Below are positions 1-12,466 of a DNA stretch of 64,000 nucleotides, one piece after another. Location of the stretch: the NCBI RefSeq assembly GCF_000002425.4, contig NC_037253.1:13803421-13867420 (forward strand), read 5' to 3'. Position numbers and translations under genes: made by a program. Under the pieces are notes generated by a model. It ran no database searches. It saw nothing but the letters and a program-made list of their open reading frames with translations, and was not told where the DNA came from. Position 1 is the first letter of the stretch. Each line of letters starts with the position of its first letter. The stretch is from Physcomitrium patens (lineage: Eukaryota > Streptophyta > Bryopsida > Funariales > Funariaceae).

Positions 1-3000
1 ATTGTTGAGTTCACATTACTTTTTGCAACGACTAATTCACAGGACACCAATATCATCGTGCAACATAAATGCCGAAAAAGTACAGAAAACATTAACCTGA
101 ATGCTTCCGGCAAAAGTGAGCAAAAGCGGGGGCAAAGAACCAAGCTCGTAAATGTGCTGTTGTTTTTGCACCTGCTCGAGAGCATTCAACCAACAGACCT
201 TGAATCCTCAATTAAGTGTGGCAGCGAACTGGGAGACTTAGAAGCCCTCTAGTAAACTACCAAATGTCACAGAAAAGCTGACGACAAAGTTAAAAGAAGA
301 CCAGACCTCCATCCAGTATTCAAGAGTGGATGTGCATCTCGTTTTGCGCCACCTTTCCAGATTAATTAACATCATCTGCAAGATCAGATGCAAAGACATC
401 AGAACAGAGTAAATCGAGCAGTCCACCATCAAATTATAAGGGCAGCCTAGAAAGCTTAATTGTAAATTAAGGGATGGTTTCATACACAGAAAAGACAGTG
501 GAGCAGTGACAGGCCAGAAAGCACAACGTAATTGATCACAAGAAACTCACCCCGGAATTGAAGTAGCAGGGCTGCTTATTCGCAAATGTTGATGCAAGTG
601 AAGAATTTATCCAGAAATTTTCTGTGAAATACTGTTCTGTACACAAAATGAGTATCAGGCTTGCAAAAGTTCTAGACTAGGAATCAAAAAGAGCAGAAAG
701 TGTAGCTCTCACCAGTGCAGCTCTGGCAAACCATTCCTTTCTGTCTAGCACTCTTGAAAACCACAACTTTCCAAAAAAAGCTCACCTAGAAATATATCAA
801 TGGCGTGATAGAAAAGATAGATCCTCAACTGCGTGATACAATTAGCATGTTCTCAGTAACCAGAAGAGAACAGAAAGAGGAGTATGGTTAAACTGTTGGG
901 TACTTACAGAAGGAAAGTTTGCATGGCAATACTCTGGCGTGCCCACAGTGGAATTTCCCATGTTGGTCATCCATAGCTCCTCAATTCTGTGCAAGAAGGA
1001 ACAAAAAATCAGACTACGTCCAAACAGGTATTTAGACTACATGCTACAAAATGCTTGATGTACAAGAGAACACTGACCATAGGGATATGGCAACCAAGGC
1101 ATTCAAGTATGATTATACAAAATTGCACTTGATCCAAAAGTTCGAAGGTAAACAAGTCTTGCAGGACATCACGAGCTTCATCATGATCGAAGAAACTTAA
1201 GGTCGCGGTTTTAACACCTGCCCAAGACAAGCACATCTAAATCGAGGTAGATAATTCTCTTGACACATGAATCAATCATGTGCGCCAAGTAAAACCTTGC
1301 GTAATTGAGAGGCTCCTGAGTGATGACGAAATCGGACGAGTAAATAAGTTTAAGCAGTTCACAAGAATAGAAATACATAGCAGACCTGCAAAACGATTTG
1401 CATTTGTTCTTCTTATTCACTATCCACTCAAAGCATACTGAATCAGTAAATTGAATTAAGTTAAGCTAGATGGGTATAATTTTTTGATAGAAGCTACTTT
1501 CTAGCGTCAGTGTTTAGGTTGCATTGCTCATAAGATTTTGTGCATAATGTATCACGCCACATCAATGCAAAGAAGAAATCGATAAAGCTAACGGAATCGA
1601 TATCTCCAATGCATGCCTTACAGCATGTGAAATGCGAGATTTCACTAAGGATTCATCAAAGGTATATGTCTGGAACTGCAAGAATGGAAATGCTTCTGCA
1701 ACTACCTTTTCCAGCTCCTCCTGTAAAATTAGATCCCTTCAGGACATTGACATCCGCACAATACGACCAAGTTGCAAAAAGACTTGACGAATACTTGAAA
1801 ACGTCATTTAACTCACCTTCTCTTTAGTCGCCACAAAGTGAAATCGAACGTTGCTGGCACACTCAGCGTGCAGCAATATGGAGTAGATAGCCTGCAGGAA
1901 CGACAACACATACATGCTGCTGATCAACGATTGTTCATGACGTACATGATCTACACAAACTTGAGGTAGCCAGTTCGTGTACAGCCGCACTGTGAAAGAA
2001 ACTAGTTCACAAAAATCTGTCCGCAAGATAAGGAGCAGAGACGAAGCATTGGAAAAGGAAAAAGTTAAAATGTTTACTACGAAGCTCTTAAACTGATGCC
2101 AAATAACGTCGAAAATGACAGCTGACAAACAGGTCGTATCATGAAAAAGATTGCTTACATACCGCCATAGAACCGCGCAAATAGTTGGCATCCAAGGTCA
2201 TTGCTATATGTACTAAAGATTCATTGCAAAAGCTCCCTTGCGCTTCATGGCCGCAATTTGCATTACTGCATTGATATGCATCAGAACAAGTTCTCTTCGG
2301 GAGCGAAACCAATTTCCTAAATTCAAGCTTTATTTCATGCTGAATTGTTGTAGATGACTTAATCAAATGCTCCTTAATTTTAGGTTGCTTAAGCCTGTTG
2401 ATGGTCTACATAAGATCATTAAAACAAGAGCAATCGCCGAGGATATCTAATGAATGATGCTCTGCTTCAATAGTTGAGACGGAAAGAACCGCAATGAACA
2501 AGAAAAGCATGATTGAGATCAGTAGAAGAGCCCCTTCTAAAAAAGACGCGATACCGCAAAAGATTTAGCACAATTTTAGTCTCATAGATGCTAGGGTTTG
2601 AAAAAGAAAAAACGGCTGCTGCCACCTACAGGTGATGGAAAACAATGCACTCGCATTGTTGGACATGACCTCAAAGCAACATAGACGATTCTTTTTTTCT
2701 ACGTAGTAGAATTATTAGAACCAAAGTAATCAGAGGCCAAATGATCGCAGTGAAAAGCCCCTACCTTGGAAGCCAAGGAATGCCCTTGTTTGAATTAGAA
2801 ATCAGATTTGGCAGAAGATCTGTTTTGAACCCGCTGGAGGACTGAGTAGCTTGCTGTGCTGACGGTTGCTGATGTTCCCCCCCTGGTTCAGTCTTCATTG
2901 GCTTGCCCAACGCGGATCCAAATGATGGAATTTTTACAGGTGTTGTTGAGGCTCTCTGTTTACTCCTAAACGAGTTGGGATTAAATCTTCTAAAACCGAA

Positions 3001-4565
3001 AAAATGTCCTAATTTTTCAGCAATTACGTTCAATGAAGAAGAGCCTCTGGTTTTTAAAGAAAATCCTATGTAGATTCTCTGATTTAGTGGAAGTTGAGGT
3101 TGTGCTTTTGAGGTCGTGTCACCTACGGTGAAATCTTGCACTGCTATTGATAACTGCACGACAGAATATCAGTGGTTAGCTCGAAGATAATATAAATGAT
3201 TCTCTAAAAATACCTAGCTTGTCAACATGTGTTGACCAGGAACTTTTCTCAGCAGGACTTCAGGATTGTAGCAATCAGAGAGAAGACACGAAGATTCAAA
3301 TTCAGAGAAGGCGTTTCATTAAGTACAACAGGCAACAGACAGATCCAAGCATTCCTTGATTCAGTACATACTCAAACTATGACGGAGTACAAATAAAATT
3401 ACTTTGTAAAGGCTCTATGAGACGTAGAGAAACGACCAATGAACTGGATCTAAACTCATAAATGTCATTGATTAGGATTACATTTGAGAAATTGTACAGC
3501 CAGTAGGAAGGATGTGTTGCAATTCGTTACTTTCTACCTAATGACCTTTAGTAACGGGGCTACTATGGACAATTCATAAAACTTCCTGAAAAAAAATACT
3601 ACAAGAATGGCATGAAGAAATTACGGGCTGTGGTATAGAAGGGTCCGAGCAAATCCTCCCTGTGCTATAGATGTGTCACTTGAGATAAAGTTAGATTCAC
3701 CAACATCTAAAAAAATTAATAAGAATATTTTGTCAAGACTCGCTCTTGCTCAGTACTATCATAAGTCACTATCATTCATAAATATCGAAACACGTATTTC
3801 TATAAATCTACCTCATGTAGTTATCTGCTGTCAAGAATATTTGACGCAGAGTAGAGGGAAGTTATGCGCTAGTATCTCAACAGGAACGCATCTAACCGGC
3901 ATAGACTAGGGGCCATATCCTCAGTGTCGCAAAACCTTGCAAGCTTCAAAATATATGAAGTGAAGTGTAGAAGCACCAGGGGAATCCCGTTTTCTATGTA
4001 ACATTGCCCTCGAATACACAAGTAATCAGAAACGATTCAATTATAGTACTGTAGTAATCTAAGAAAACAAGTTTAGTTTATGTTAAAAGAATATCAAAAA
4101 CTCTACCACCTAGCAGACAGACCGGACCATATACACCGTCCATCGCCAAAATTGGAAAACATGATCAATGTGCTGACCATCTGGATTCAATGTCAGCTGA
4201 GCTTTAAAAAAGGCGTCAGCGCAAGGTATTGCAGAGAGTAGGATGTACGAGGAAGGTCACAACAGGGATCATTAAATGAACGGATCGTAATCAAATGAGC
4301 AAGTTAAAATACAGCTAACAATACATTCCTCACAAAAAGAGAGGCAAGTGCTGATTTGAGATGTAGGGTCGACTGAAGAGGAAGCAATCGATGGACAAGA
4401 TGCTGAACAAGGTCGTGGAAAATGATATTTCAGAGATAGCAGACTTGCCAGAAAAATCGAAAATATGATCGAGAATGAAAGCGCTGTTAGCCACAACTGC
4501 GTCGAGCGATCATGATGACAATCCGCCACTTCAGTAGTCGGAGGTTGCTTAACGAGCGTACACAT
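1..4565 (-). CDS. GT8 galacturonosyltransferase-like (GATL-related) glycosyltransferase, partial at window edge
   Basis: Likely Golgi type II glycosyltransferase of pectin or other wall polysaccharides. Exons read from spliced minus-strand translation: 4334-4565, 2765-3153, 2163-2316, 1817-1891, 1604-1720, 1218-1315, 908-986, 551-631, 307-375, 97-171; the C-terminus lies left of base 1. Exon 1 encodes a short cytosolic tail and one hydrophobic segment (about residues 24-45, LWLTALSFSIIFSIFLASLL), as in a signal anchor; the 2765-3153 exon is a low-complexity stem. The catalytic part shows VHIAMTLDANYLRGS, EPLNYARFYLA, the DxD metal site in YLDLDVLV (1235-1243), GTPEYCHANF, CYFNSG, NLERWRK and IYELGSLPP, all typical of GATL proteins. 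Phases agree from 3153 leftwards; the exon 1 to stem junction is uncertain (two phase-compatible acceptors exist). The junction after 1604 lacks a GT donor. Family assignment is secure; the acceptor sugar is not known. Confidence 0.85.
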
Positions 4566-5861
4566 TGAAGTGCGCAGCCCCAGCGTGTACCGATGAGAAC
4601 CAGGAATGCAGGGCCAAAAAGAAACAATTGAGCCATTATTGAAGATCAGCCAAGGCGGCAGCAATCGCCACATTGCAGCACTTGGTGCTATTCCTATATC
4701 TACACTCTTCGACACGCCCTGGAAACCTTCATTCCGATATTATCGAGCCTGTCTTCGTGCTCAACCAGCAGTCATATCAGCCCTCTGATCAACACTACAT
4801 GTCGCAAGAGTTTCGCGCTCGTCGTCTTCTCCCTCTCTTTCGCGCTATCTCTGAACACACTCTTTGCTTTCATGCCAGCGTTCGTCACCTCCAGCCAAAA
4901 TCATTTGGCACTTCTCAAAATCTGCACGGCAGATGTAAGAATGTCATTTCTATCTTCATGATACATGAAGACACCTTAAAAACAGCCAAACTTTACGAAA
5001 GGAGCACTGAGAGAGTCCACGAACAGAAGCCGTGACTTCGCTGCGATAAGCACAGGTACGAGATCGATCTTCAGGCACAAGAGGGTTCAGAATGCAGGGT
5101 CCTTCAAATCGGTGGAGAAGCAACAGTAGCAGCAGCGCAATAACATCGACCGAGTAGCAGCCAATTGTTGCTTTTAATTAACCCTCCTTATAAACGAAAA
5201 CGAATCGGCACACGGCTTCAGAAGACTAGCGTTGTTCGCCACTCGCATACACCACGCAATCGACCACACGCAAGACATATCGACACATATAACCCCTACA
5301 AATAGATTCCACGAGAAGCAAATTGTTGATCGGACAGGCTACCATGTCAAAAGCAGCAGTAGAAGCCAAACTCAATGAGCTCCATCTCCCCCCTCCCAAA
5401 AAATAACACTCATACCATTTCCTGAACGTCAACGCATACCCAAACGCGGCGATTAAACACGCAATTCGTCTCCCAAAAGTATGAGCATGCAATTTATAAA
5501 TACATACCAACTCCCTAAAAACAGCCACACGAGCGTGTAAAAACAGCATACAGTAATCACCCATTCCGACCTTATTTCGCCGCGATCTCACAATGCAGCA
5601 GCTCCACTAAGTCCTTAACACCGAACCAAAGATCACAACATCCCGGCACTAAAATCATCTGTATTCAGACCCGCCAATAAGCAACTGCGTGTAAAAGCCG
5701 ACGGGAAAACTTTGCAAAGAGAAAAATAGGAAAGACAGCTATCGAGCATACGCTTCTGACACGCACCATGAACAGTGCCACGAGACCTTGTGCATAGACG
5801 TGGAGAAGGCCCACAGTTGCGATGGCTGGCGGCTGGTGCGAGGAAGGGGAAGCCAAAGCCC

Positions 5862-5900
5862 GAATCCGTCGCAGGAATCCGTCGCAGGAATCCGTCGCTT
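5862..5900. repeat. 13-bp tandem repeat, three units
   Basis: Three head-to-tail units of GAATCCGTCGCAG, the last ending in TT instead of AG. It lies in the likely promoter or leader region of the GT8 gene. Confidence 0.9.
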
Positions 5901-6585
5901 GAGAGTTAGTTGTAAAGCACTCTGGAAGTCTGATTCCCGTTCTTCAGAATTGACGAAGACCTGCGCGGACTCCTTATTAAACCTTCGTGGTGATGCATGC
6001 CGTCTCTTTCGCCGGGCCACCGAGAACTGATTTCCGAGCTCACTTGCAGGTGCAATTCGTAAGCCCCGCAGACTACCCTCACTCAAGTTCCAGAACACTT
6101 CAACTTAACTTTACAAAACCTCGAATTAACAAAACCAGCGTCTAATTCGCACTGAAACAAGGGACGCTTCCTTTTCATCGACCTTCATCCGCAACAGTTC
6201 GCGAAATGTGAAATGTGAAATGTGAAGCTGATCTCAACACTACTGAACAGCAGTCCAACACACAACACTTGGTGTTCACTCCTACCGATTACCGGTACTC
6301 CTCCCTTTTCGTAGATCACAAAATTTCGACGGTTTCACTGTTTACGATCGACTGCGAGTCGTTAGGAAGCAGCGATATCCCGACTAAATTGCACACCATA
6401 CATGACGTTGTATCGATTAGTCTCCAACTTTGAAATTGACACAGTGTCGCGTTGACAACCACGGCATTGATTCCCCTTTCCGACAATCGCGGAAAATTAC
6501 TTTAATAATTTGACTTATTTTTAAATTACTTTTTTAACTTAAAAAATACATGACTATATAAGTATATGTACATACATACATACAT

Positions 6586-6594
<9 letters not shown>

Positions 6595-6629
<35 letters not shown>

Positions 6630-6641
6630 ATATATATAATA
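6595..6641. repeat. (TA)n / (TG)n microsatellite
   Basis: An alternating TA run with a short GTGTGT interruption. Similar TA runs occur near 35517-35541, 39613-39640, 42025-42066, 61723-61748 and 63300-63322. Confidence 0.9.
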
Positions 6642-8867
6642 GAGTGATTTTGATATTTATATATATTTTGACATTTACATGGATTATATGTATATATAAA
6701 CAAATACTTGTGATACAATATTGTAATACAATTTTATAATACAATTTTATACTAGAATAGTTATAAACAAGTACAAAAAAGTTAGAGTATAGTACAAGAC
6801 AAGCAATTTGCTTAACTCAAACCAAGACTATAGTACAAGACAAGCAATAATAAGAGTAATAGTGGTTTTAATTTTGCCTCGATACATACTAATTATTTAA
6901 GATTTTTTTATATTCAAGAAAGAAGGTAAATAGCTACAACTTTTGAAGGATTATAATTTGTTGAAATTAAAAAGCCTTACTTAATTTATTCTATATTTAA
7001 ATATACCAATTAAAGAAGATATATATAAAAATAGAGAGAGATACAGAATGCATCTTTTCTCCACATGGCATGAATATTGTTGTTGCTTAAAGTTTGCAAT
7101 AGATGCATCTCAAGAGCTAGTTTATAAAAATAATTGAGAACTTATATTAATAATTGCTAAAAGTACACACATCAATTTTTGGATATCAAACATTAACTTA
7201 GTTTCAACACTTCAACTACTTTTAACACATACCAATAATAAATATAAACATTTTTTTTTTTTTTAACACAAAAAGATTATGTGTTAAAATTATATGATAT
7301 ACAATAAGATACTATGATCAAAATCCAATTAATTTAATAAAAACTATGGTCAATATATCAATTCCCCTAATAATATTATAGCATTATTTTAATCAGTTTC
7401 ATTTTCCAAATATTTTGACTATTTTTTAAAAATCAAGTTAATTCTTTATAAAAAAATCAAATAGCTTATAAATTTAATTTAGTTTCTACTTTTTATATAT
7501 TTTTTTATATTTTAATTTTTTATTCTATATATTTTGTACTATATTTTGTTAATATACATACTTTATTTATCAAACATCACTCTATTGATACAAAACATGG
7601 AAGGTACTTTTTTGATTTATTATTATTGTACTTGCTTTGTTTATATATATATATATAAATATATATTACCCGTATTTTAAATAGTATGCTTAAAACACGT
7701 TTAACTAAATATGATGTATTTACGTACTTGAAATACTTTGTCTCCATTTTAAACAGTCACTCAAATATAATGGGAGCGTTTCACAAACATAGATATATAA
7801 GTTGCTTGAACTTATTTTGAAGTGTGCTGACATGAGTAGAGTTTTAAAAGAATTTTCCTTTATATATTCTTTGATAATTTTCTATAATTAAATTGATGTA
7901 TAAACTTCAAGTATGTAAGCTTTTTCTATTTATTGAACAAAAGGCAACATGTAAATAATTTTCATTTAAAGAATAAATAAATCCACCTCAATGTATGCAA
8001 TCAGATTAATCCAAATTAGATCAAAGATACTGAGTAAAATTGTTTGTGAAAAATTAGAAAACATTTCAACCACCAAATGCTGTGAAGTAGAGTGTTTGAA
8101 TCCAGAAATTTATTTGACAATAATTAATTTTTGTCATTTTATTTTTTTTAAAAGATTATCTTTGAATCAATAAAATTTTCATTCAAATAATCAAAATTAG
8201 AATTGGACACTGTTAAAATTTGAGACATTGGCAAACACCAAAATCCCACTCATGATTCATTATCTTTATCATCAAAATGGCAGAAGTACATGTCTTTGCA
8301 TTATCTCAACAAGTAGATTTATTTCTTTACCAAAATTGTGCTTTGGAAAACCAACTCTTGAAACAACTCTATTGTAGTTAGCATTGCAGACAGTAGTAAG
8401 TGTTCAAATGGCAAAGCACAGTATTGTTAACTGAAATTGCAGCCAGTAAACTGAAGAGCTATTGTTTAGCGAGCCTTTAACCGTGTCCTGTGGTAACATC
8501 TGCTGCGTGCTAAGACTACACAATCTACGAAAACATACACAACACAACACTCACAACAGAATCTAGTCTTGTACACAAGAGAATTGTCACTCGTGAATTA
8601 ACAAAAAGGTACCAGCTTCAATACTGTTAGAATGATGATTGCTGAATGCTAAACGTTTTGGACAGAAACTTCCTTTCCAGTGCATACTCAATAGGGTTCT
8701 GCACCAGGTTTCTGAAATTGCAAGTCAAGCAGCTACGCTTGAAACGAAACCAGGGGAGACAACAAAATGTTTGCACACTTATTATCATGTCATCCCTACA
8801 TTAAAAAAGGGAAAAATATAAATAAAATGTAAAACCACAATTAAGGAAAAAAAAAACCAAAAACGTG

Positions 8868-10061
8868 CTATGGGCCCTTGAATCTCCCAAAACAGAGACA
8901 CCCATGCGGCTGGGCGTCTGTTGGTATCATACCTCCACCTTTGGAGGTGTCTAGAGCCTCCAGCATCTGCACCACATCAGCCATGGCAGGCCGTTTCTCA
9001 GGATTTGCATCCCAACACTGCCTCATGATATCCGCGAGTCCCTGAGGGCAGCACTTGGGCACCTCGGGTCTCAAATTCTGATGCACAACTGCCGATGTCA
9101 TGTCCGCAAAGGAGAGGTCCAAGTACGGCATGTCGCAGCAATAAACTTCCCACAAACAGATCCCGAAGCTGTACACATCGCACTTCTTGTTGTAGGGCTT
9201 GCCGTCGAGAATCTCCGGAGCCATGTATCCTGGGGTACCAGTATCACCAGTCATGTCCTTGGGATTGGATGCCTCCACTCGTGCAACTCCGAAATCTGCA
9301 ATTTTGACCCTCATCTGTTTATCGAGCAACATGTTCTCTGTCTTCACATCACGATGAGCGATCTTCTGAGAATGGAGGTATGCAAGCCCTCTAGAAACAT
9401 CCAAGGCTAATTGCACGACCACCTTGTACGAGAGTTTTTTCCGCCGGCTGCGAATGAGATGATCTTTAAGAGTCCCGCCTGCAAGGTACTCAACGACAAC
9501 ACAACAAGCATTGTTCGGCACATGATGGAATCCATCATCACCATCCACGGCTGAGGGAATCCGCAAATCTGAGTTCCCCATCGAGGCTCCGATGAACTTC
9601 GTGACATTAGGGTGGTCGAGTTTATGCCACACAGCAACCTCTTGTCTGAATTGGTTTCTGTAGTATTGAACCTCTGTTTTCTTCATGGTATTCTCCTCGC
9701 CCCACTCAAGTAGCTTAACTGCGACATCCTGACCTTTGTACACTCCTTTGTGGACAGTCCCAAAGGTGCCACGCGCAATCATATGCTTCAAAGTGATCTC
9801 TCGAGGATTTATTTCCCATTCTTCTGGAGGAGCAGGAGGCTCTGCACTAGCTGTTTCTATGGAATTAGGTAGCTTATTATGAACTCTGTTTAGAGCAGTA
9901 TCTAAGTCCGCAAGGTTGACAAGATCTGCACGCACCATGCTATTCTTCTTGTGAAGTACTGCTGAATTCCCGGGATTCTTTGCCACTTTCACATTGCCTT
10001 CAGTTCTCTCGTTCGTTTCTGGTTTCTCCACGACAGGACTGTTCTCTGATGTTCCCTCCAT
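8868..10061 (-). CDS. Raf-like MAPKKK (group C, CBC1/CBC2-type) protein kinase, single exon
   Basis: A complete 397-residue Ser/Thr (dual-specificity-like) kinase, cytosolic by sequence. The kinase domain spans about residues 86-372: glycine loop ARGTFGTVHKG (96-106), catalytic Lys116 in VAVKLLEW, alpha-C Glu141, HRDVKTEN (236-243), DFG 256-258, APE 281-283. The insert after the alpha-C region and the C-terminal tail KGGGMIP...GCLCFGRFKGP are characteristic of the plant Raf-like C subgroup that includes Arabidopsis CBC1 and CBC2, which act in blue-light and CO2 control of stomata. That physiological role is knowledge from Arabidopsis and is only inference here. The N-terminal 80 residues are polar and likely disordered. 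No intron interrupts the coding sequence; an intron in the 5' leader just upstream of the ATG is possible. Confidence 0.93.
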   Translation of the reverse strand: MEGTSENSPVVEKPETNERTEGNVKVAKNPGNSAVLHKKNSMVRADLVNLADLDTALNRVHNKLPNSIETASAEPPAPPEEWEINPREITLKHMIARGTFGTVHKGVYKGQDVAVKLLEWGEENTMKKTEVQYYRNQFRQEVAVWHKLDHPNVTKFIGASMGNSDLRIPSAVDGDDGFHHVPNNACCVVVEYLAGGTLKDHLIRSRRKKLSYKVVVQLALDVSRGLAYLHSQKIAHRDVKTENMLLDKQMRVKIADFGVARVEASNPKDMTGDTGTPGYMAPEILDGKPYNKKCDVYSFGICLWEVYCCDMPYLDLSFADMTSAVVHQNLRPEVPKCCPQGLADIMRQCWDANPEKRPAMADVVQMLEALDTSKGGGMIPTDAQPHGCLCFGRFKGP

Positions 10062-12466
10062 TGAAATTAAAATAAAGCTTACAGCAGGAGCTAAATTTTC
10101 AGAACCACCTGTGAGCTCTATCGACAGGCAAAATCTGTAGTCACGGAATTAATTAGGATCACCCTATTCAAGCTATTGCCACAGGTGCGCGTCGCATTTA
10201 CACAGCCCTGAGGGTGGAGGTCCCTTGCATCAATAAGAGACATGAAATACGAAAAATTGAAGTTGATTCGGGTTGGAATACCATTGGCCTTTAGACACAT
10301 CAACTAAGACCAAGTACCCTCACTAGGCCACGCGTGTAATCTGTCACCCCTAATCCCCAGAGAGACGAAGTAGGGGAAGACAACCTGCACCAATCCAGTC
10401 GATACGAGATACTATCCTTCGATACAGTAGAGGAGACGGAGAAGACGGAGAAGACGAAACATGTGCCCTAAAAACTTGAGATCTTCTTGAAAAGAGACGC
10501 AGGGTTCACGCTGACGACCGATCTGGCACAAACATTGCATTCACGAAACTTCCTGCATCACAGAATGAGCAATCGTCCATTAAAATTATAAGACTATCGT
10601 AACGTTACGTGTAATAAACAGATTCCACGAACCTGACCTACTCCGAACAAATAAACATACCCTCAAACTACCACAAGAAAAGCCCGTAAACCGCATACAT
10701 ATAAAATGCGTTAGGTAACCCCACCACTCCCTCCCAATTTGCGACACCTTTCCGATAAAAATCGGCACACATCAAAACTATCTCTAGTCAACTTTCACAA
10801 AACCCACTGCAGAGCATGGGGTAGGTCATCCTACACACTCAGTTCGTTCCAAATCACCCATCCATATCACAATAAGGCCTAACCCCAAAAACCTCAAAAC
10901 CAACGTCAACCTCTCTTCAAACCTAGCTCAATTCCTGGCGCAAATCCTCAGACCATGTGTGACCCACCATCTACATCAACATGACGTCTCAACAAGTAGC
11001 AGTTTCAATGCAAGTCCGACAATCGCAAAACTGTGCAAACCTATCCACTCACTCGTATTCATTATGCTATCGAATCAAGCAATGAATACGTCGACAACCC
11101 ACGACTTGAATAACCAGGACCGTCTGCCTTGTGCCTGCTTTTCACCAGTGGTGCCCAAGTAAACGCTGTGTAAGTGGCTGTATATAATTTATGCAACTCT
11201 TCACATTCTTGAAGGTTTGTCAGTCCACAATCTAACGATGGAGTTACTCAAGAAAACGCACTTCGATTGATTGTGATGCAAAAGGACAGGAGCATCTCAC
11301 GAGGTCAACCACAATCGGTTTCCAACATCCACATCATGCATGAGTGATTCATCTGGGTGGGAAGAGACAAACGACGAAGGGCACAAACCTTGGTAGCGCG
11401 TTCAAGGAGAAAACCCCTCTGACAGGGAATCCCACCGGAAAACCACCAGGTGCCCGTAGCCCCGCACAACACAGACAATGCAAGCTTCTACATGTGTCGG
11501 GAGAAATTATTCGTGATATTCTACCCATTACTTAATCACTTCACATCCACAAGTTTTGTGTTTAGCTGGAGTAAGGAGAAGCATACACAAGCACTGACAC
11601 TGTTCACATCCATATCATTCACAGAGCAGAAGTTACTTAGACGAAATTTAATTGTGCTCAAAATTAATATCTAATCTTCAGGCTTTCCAAAGCAATGCCA
11701 GTGAGGTAATTTGTCCTACCAGACAGTTTGGATAGTATTTGGGAGTAGACCTGATCACTATGAAAATGAGTTGCTCTCGACAAACTGTGAGGAAAGTATA
11801 TTGTCTCTGAATCAACTCAGATACCGTTCTTCAGAGTGTAAATGGGTTCTGCTGAAAAAAATCTGATCCAGGATTTACGTACACAGCCGAGGAGATGCGA
11901 AGCATGGCACAACCAATTTCTTAAGACCCCTACAACTTGCGAGCCTTCCTTTCTAATTGCCAGTTCCTGCGGACACTCCTGTCCAACGCAGGACTCAATC
12001 ATGTATAAGAGAATGAATGTTGATTTTAGATCGTGCAAACTGAGGATACACAATTCAACTCAGATTTCGAAATCCAAACTCTAACATCGAACACACAAGT
12101 ATCAAACTAAAAGCCATGCATAGCATTGAGTAGTGAAGTGAATGATCACAAGTACAAATAAGTACACTTTGCTGAGTGTCCATTGCAAAAACCAGTAAGA
12201 ATGGATAGGTCCAACGCCAGACTTTCCCGTCGACTTGAACCAAAAGGAATCCATTGGGGTTTTGACGCATTGGTCAACAACAATGATGCGAGTGAAATTG
12301 GTGATTCTCCGACAAAGTTTATTGCGGACATTCGAATTACGCAGTGATCAGAGTTACAGTTTCCAACTTTTAACTTCAAACCCAAAACCCTGCCGAGCTG
12401 ATGCTACAAAGGAGCCCCACAAACCACAGAATGGAGAAGAGTAAAAGACACACTCAGTAAGAGTCT
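10062..12466. other. Intergenic: kinase upstream region and eS10 3' flank
   Basis: No coding gene supported on either strand; ORFs are short and unrelated in frame. Around 10430-10460 the sequence repeats GGAGAAGAC-like units on the plus strand, a purine-rich stretch in the likely kinase leader. The part next to 12466 is probably the 3' untranslated region of eS10. Confidence 0.5.

Larger units (their letters stand above)
4566..8867. other. Upstream region of the GT8 gene and AT-rich intergenic DNA
   Basis: No gene supported. The part from 4566 to about 6450 has gene-island base composition and probably holds the 5' leader and promoter of the GT8 gene; its ORFs overlap in several frames and match nothing I recognise. 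From about 6500 to 8300 the DNA is very AT-rich with TA runs and poly-T, without coding signal. The 8640-8867 stretch precedes the kinase stop and is probably its 3' untranslated region. Confidence 0.5.

Noticed and set aside
1540-1827. 95-codon plus ORF over the GT8 gene
   Set aside because: Opposite-strand shadow of two GT8 exons whose protein matches the family.
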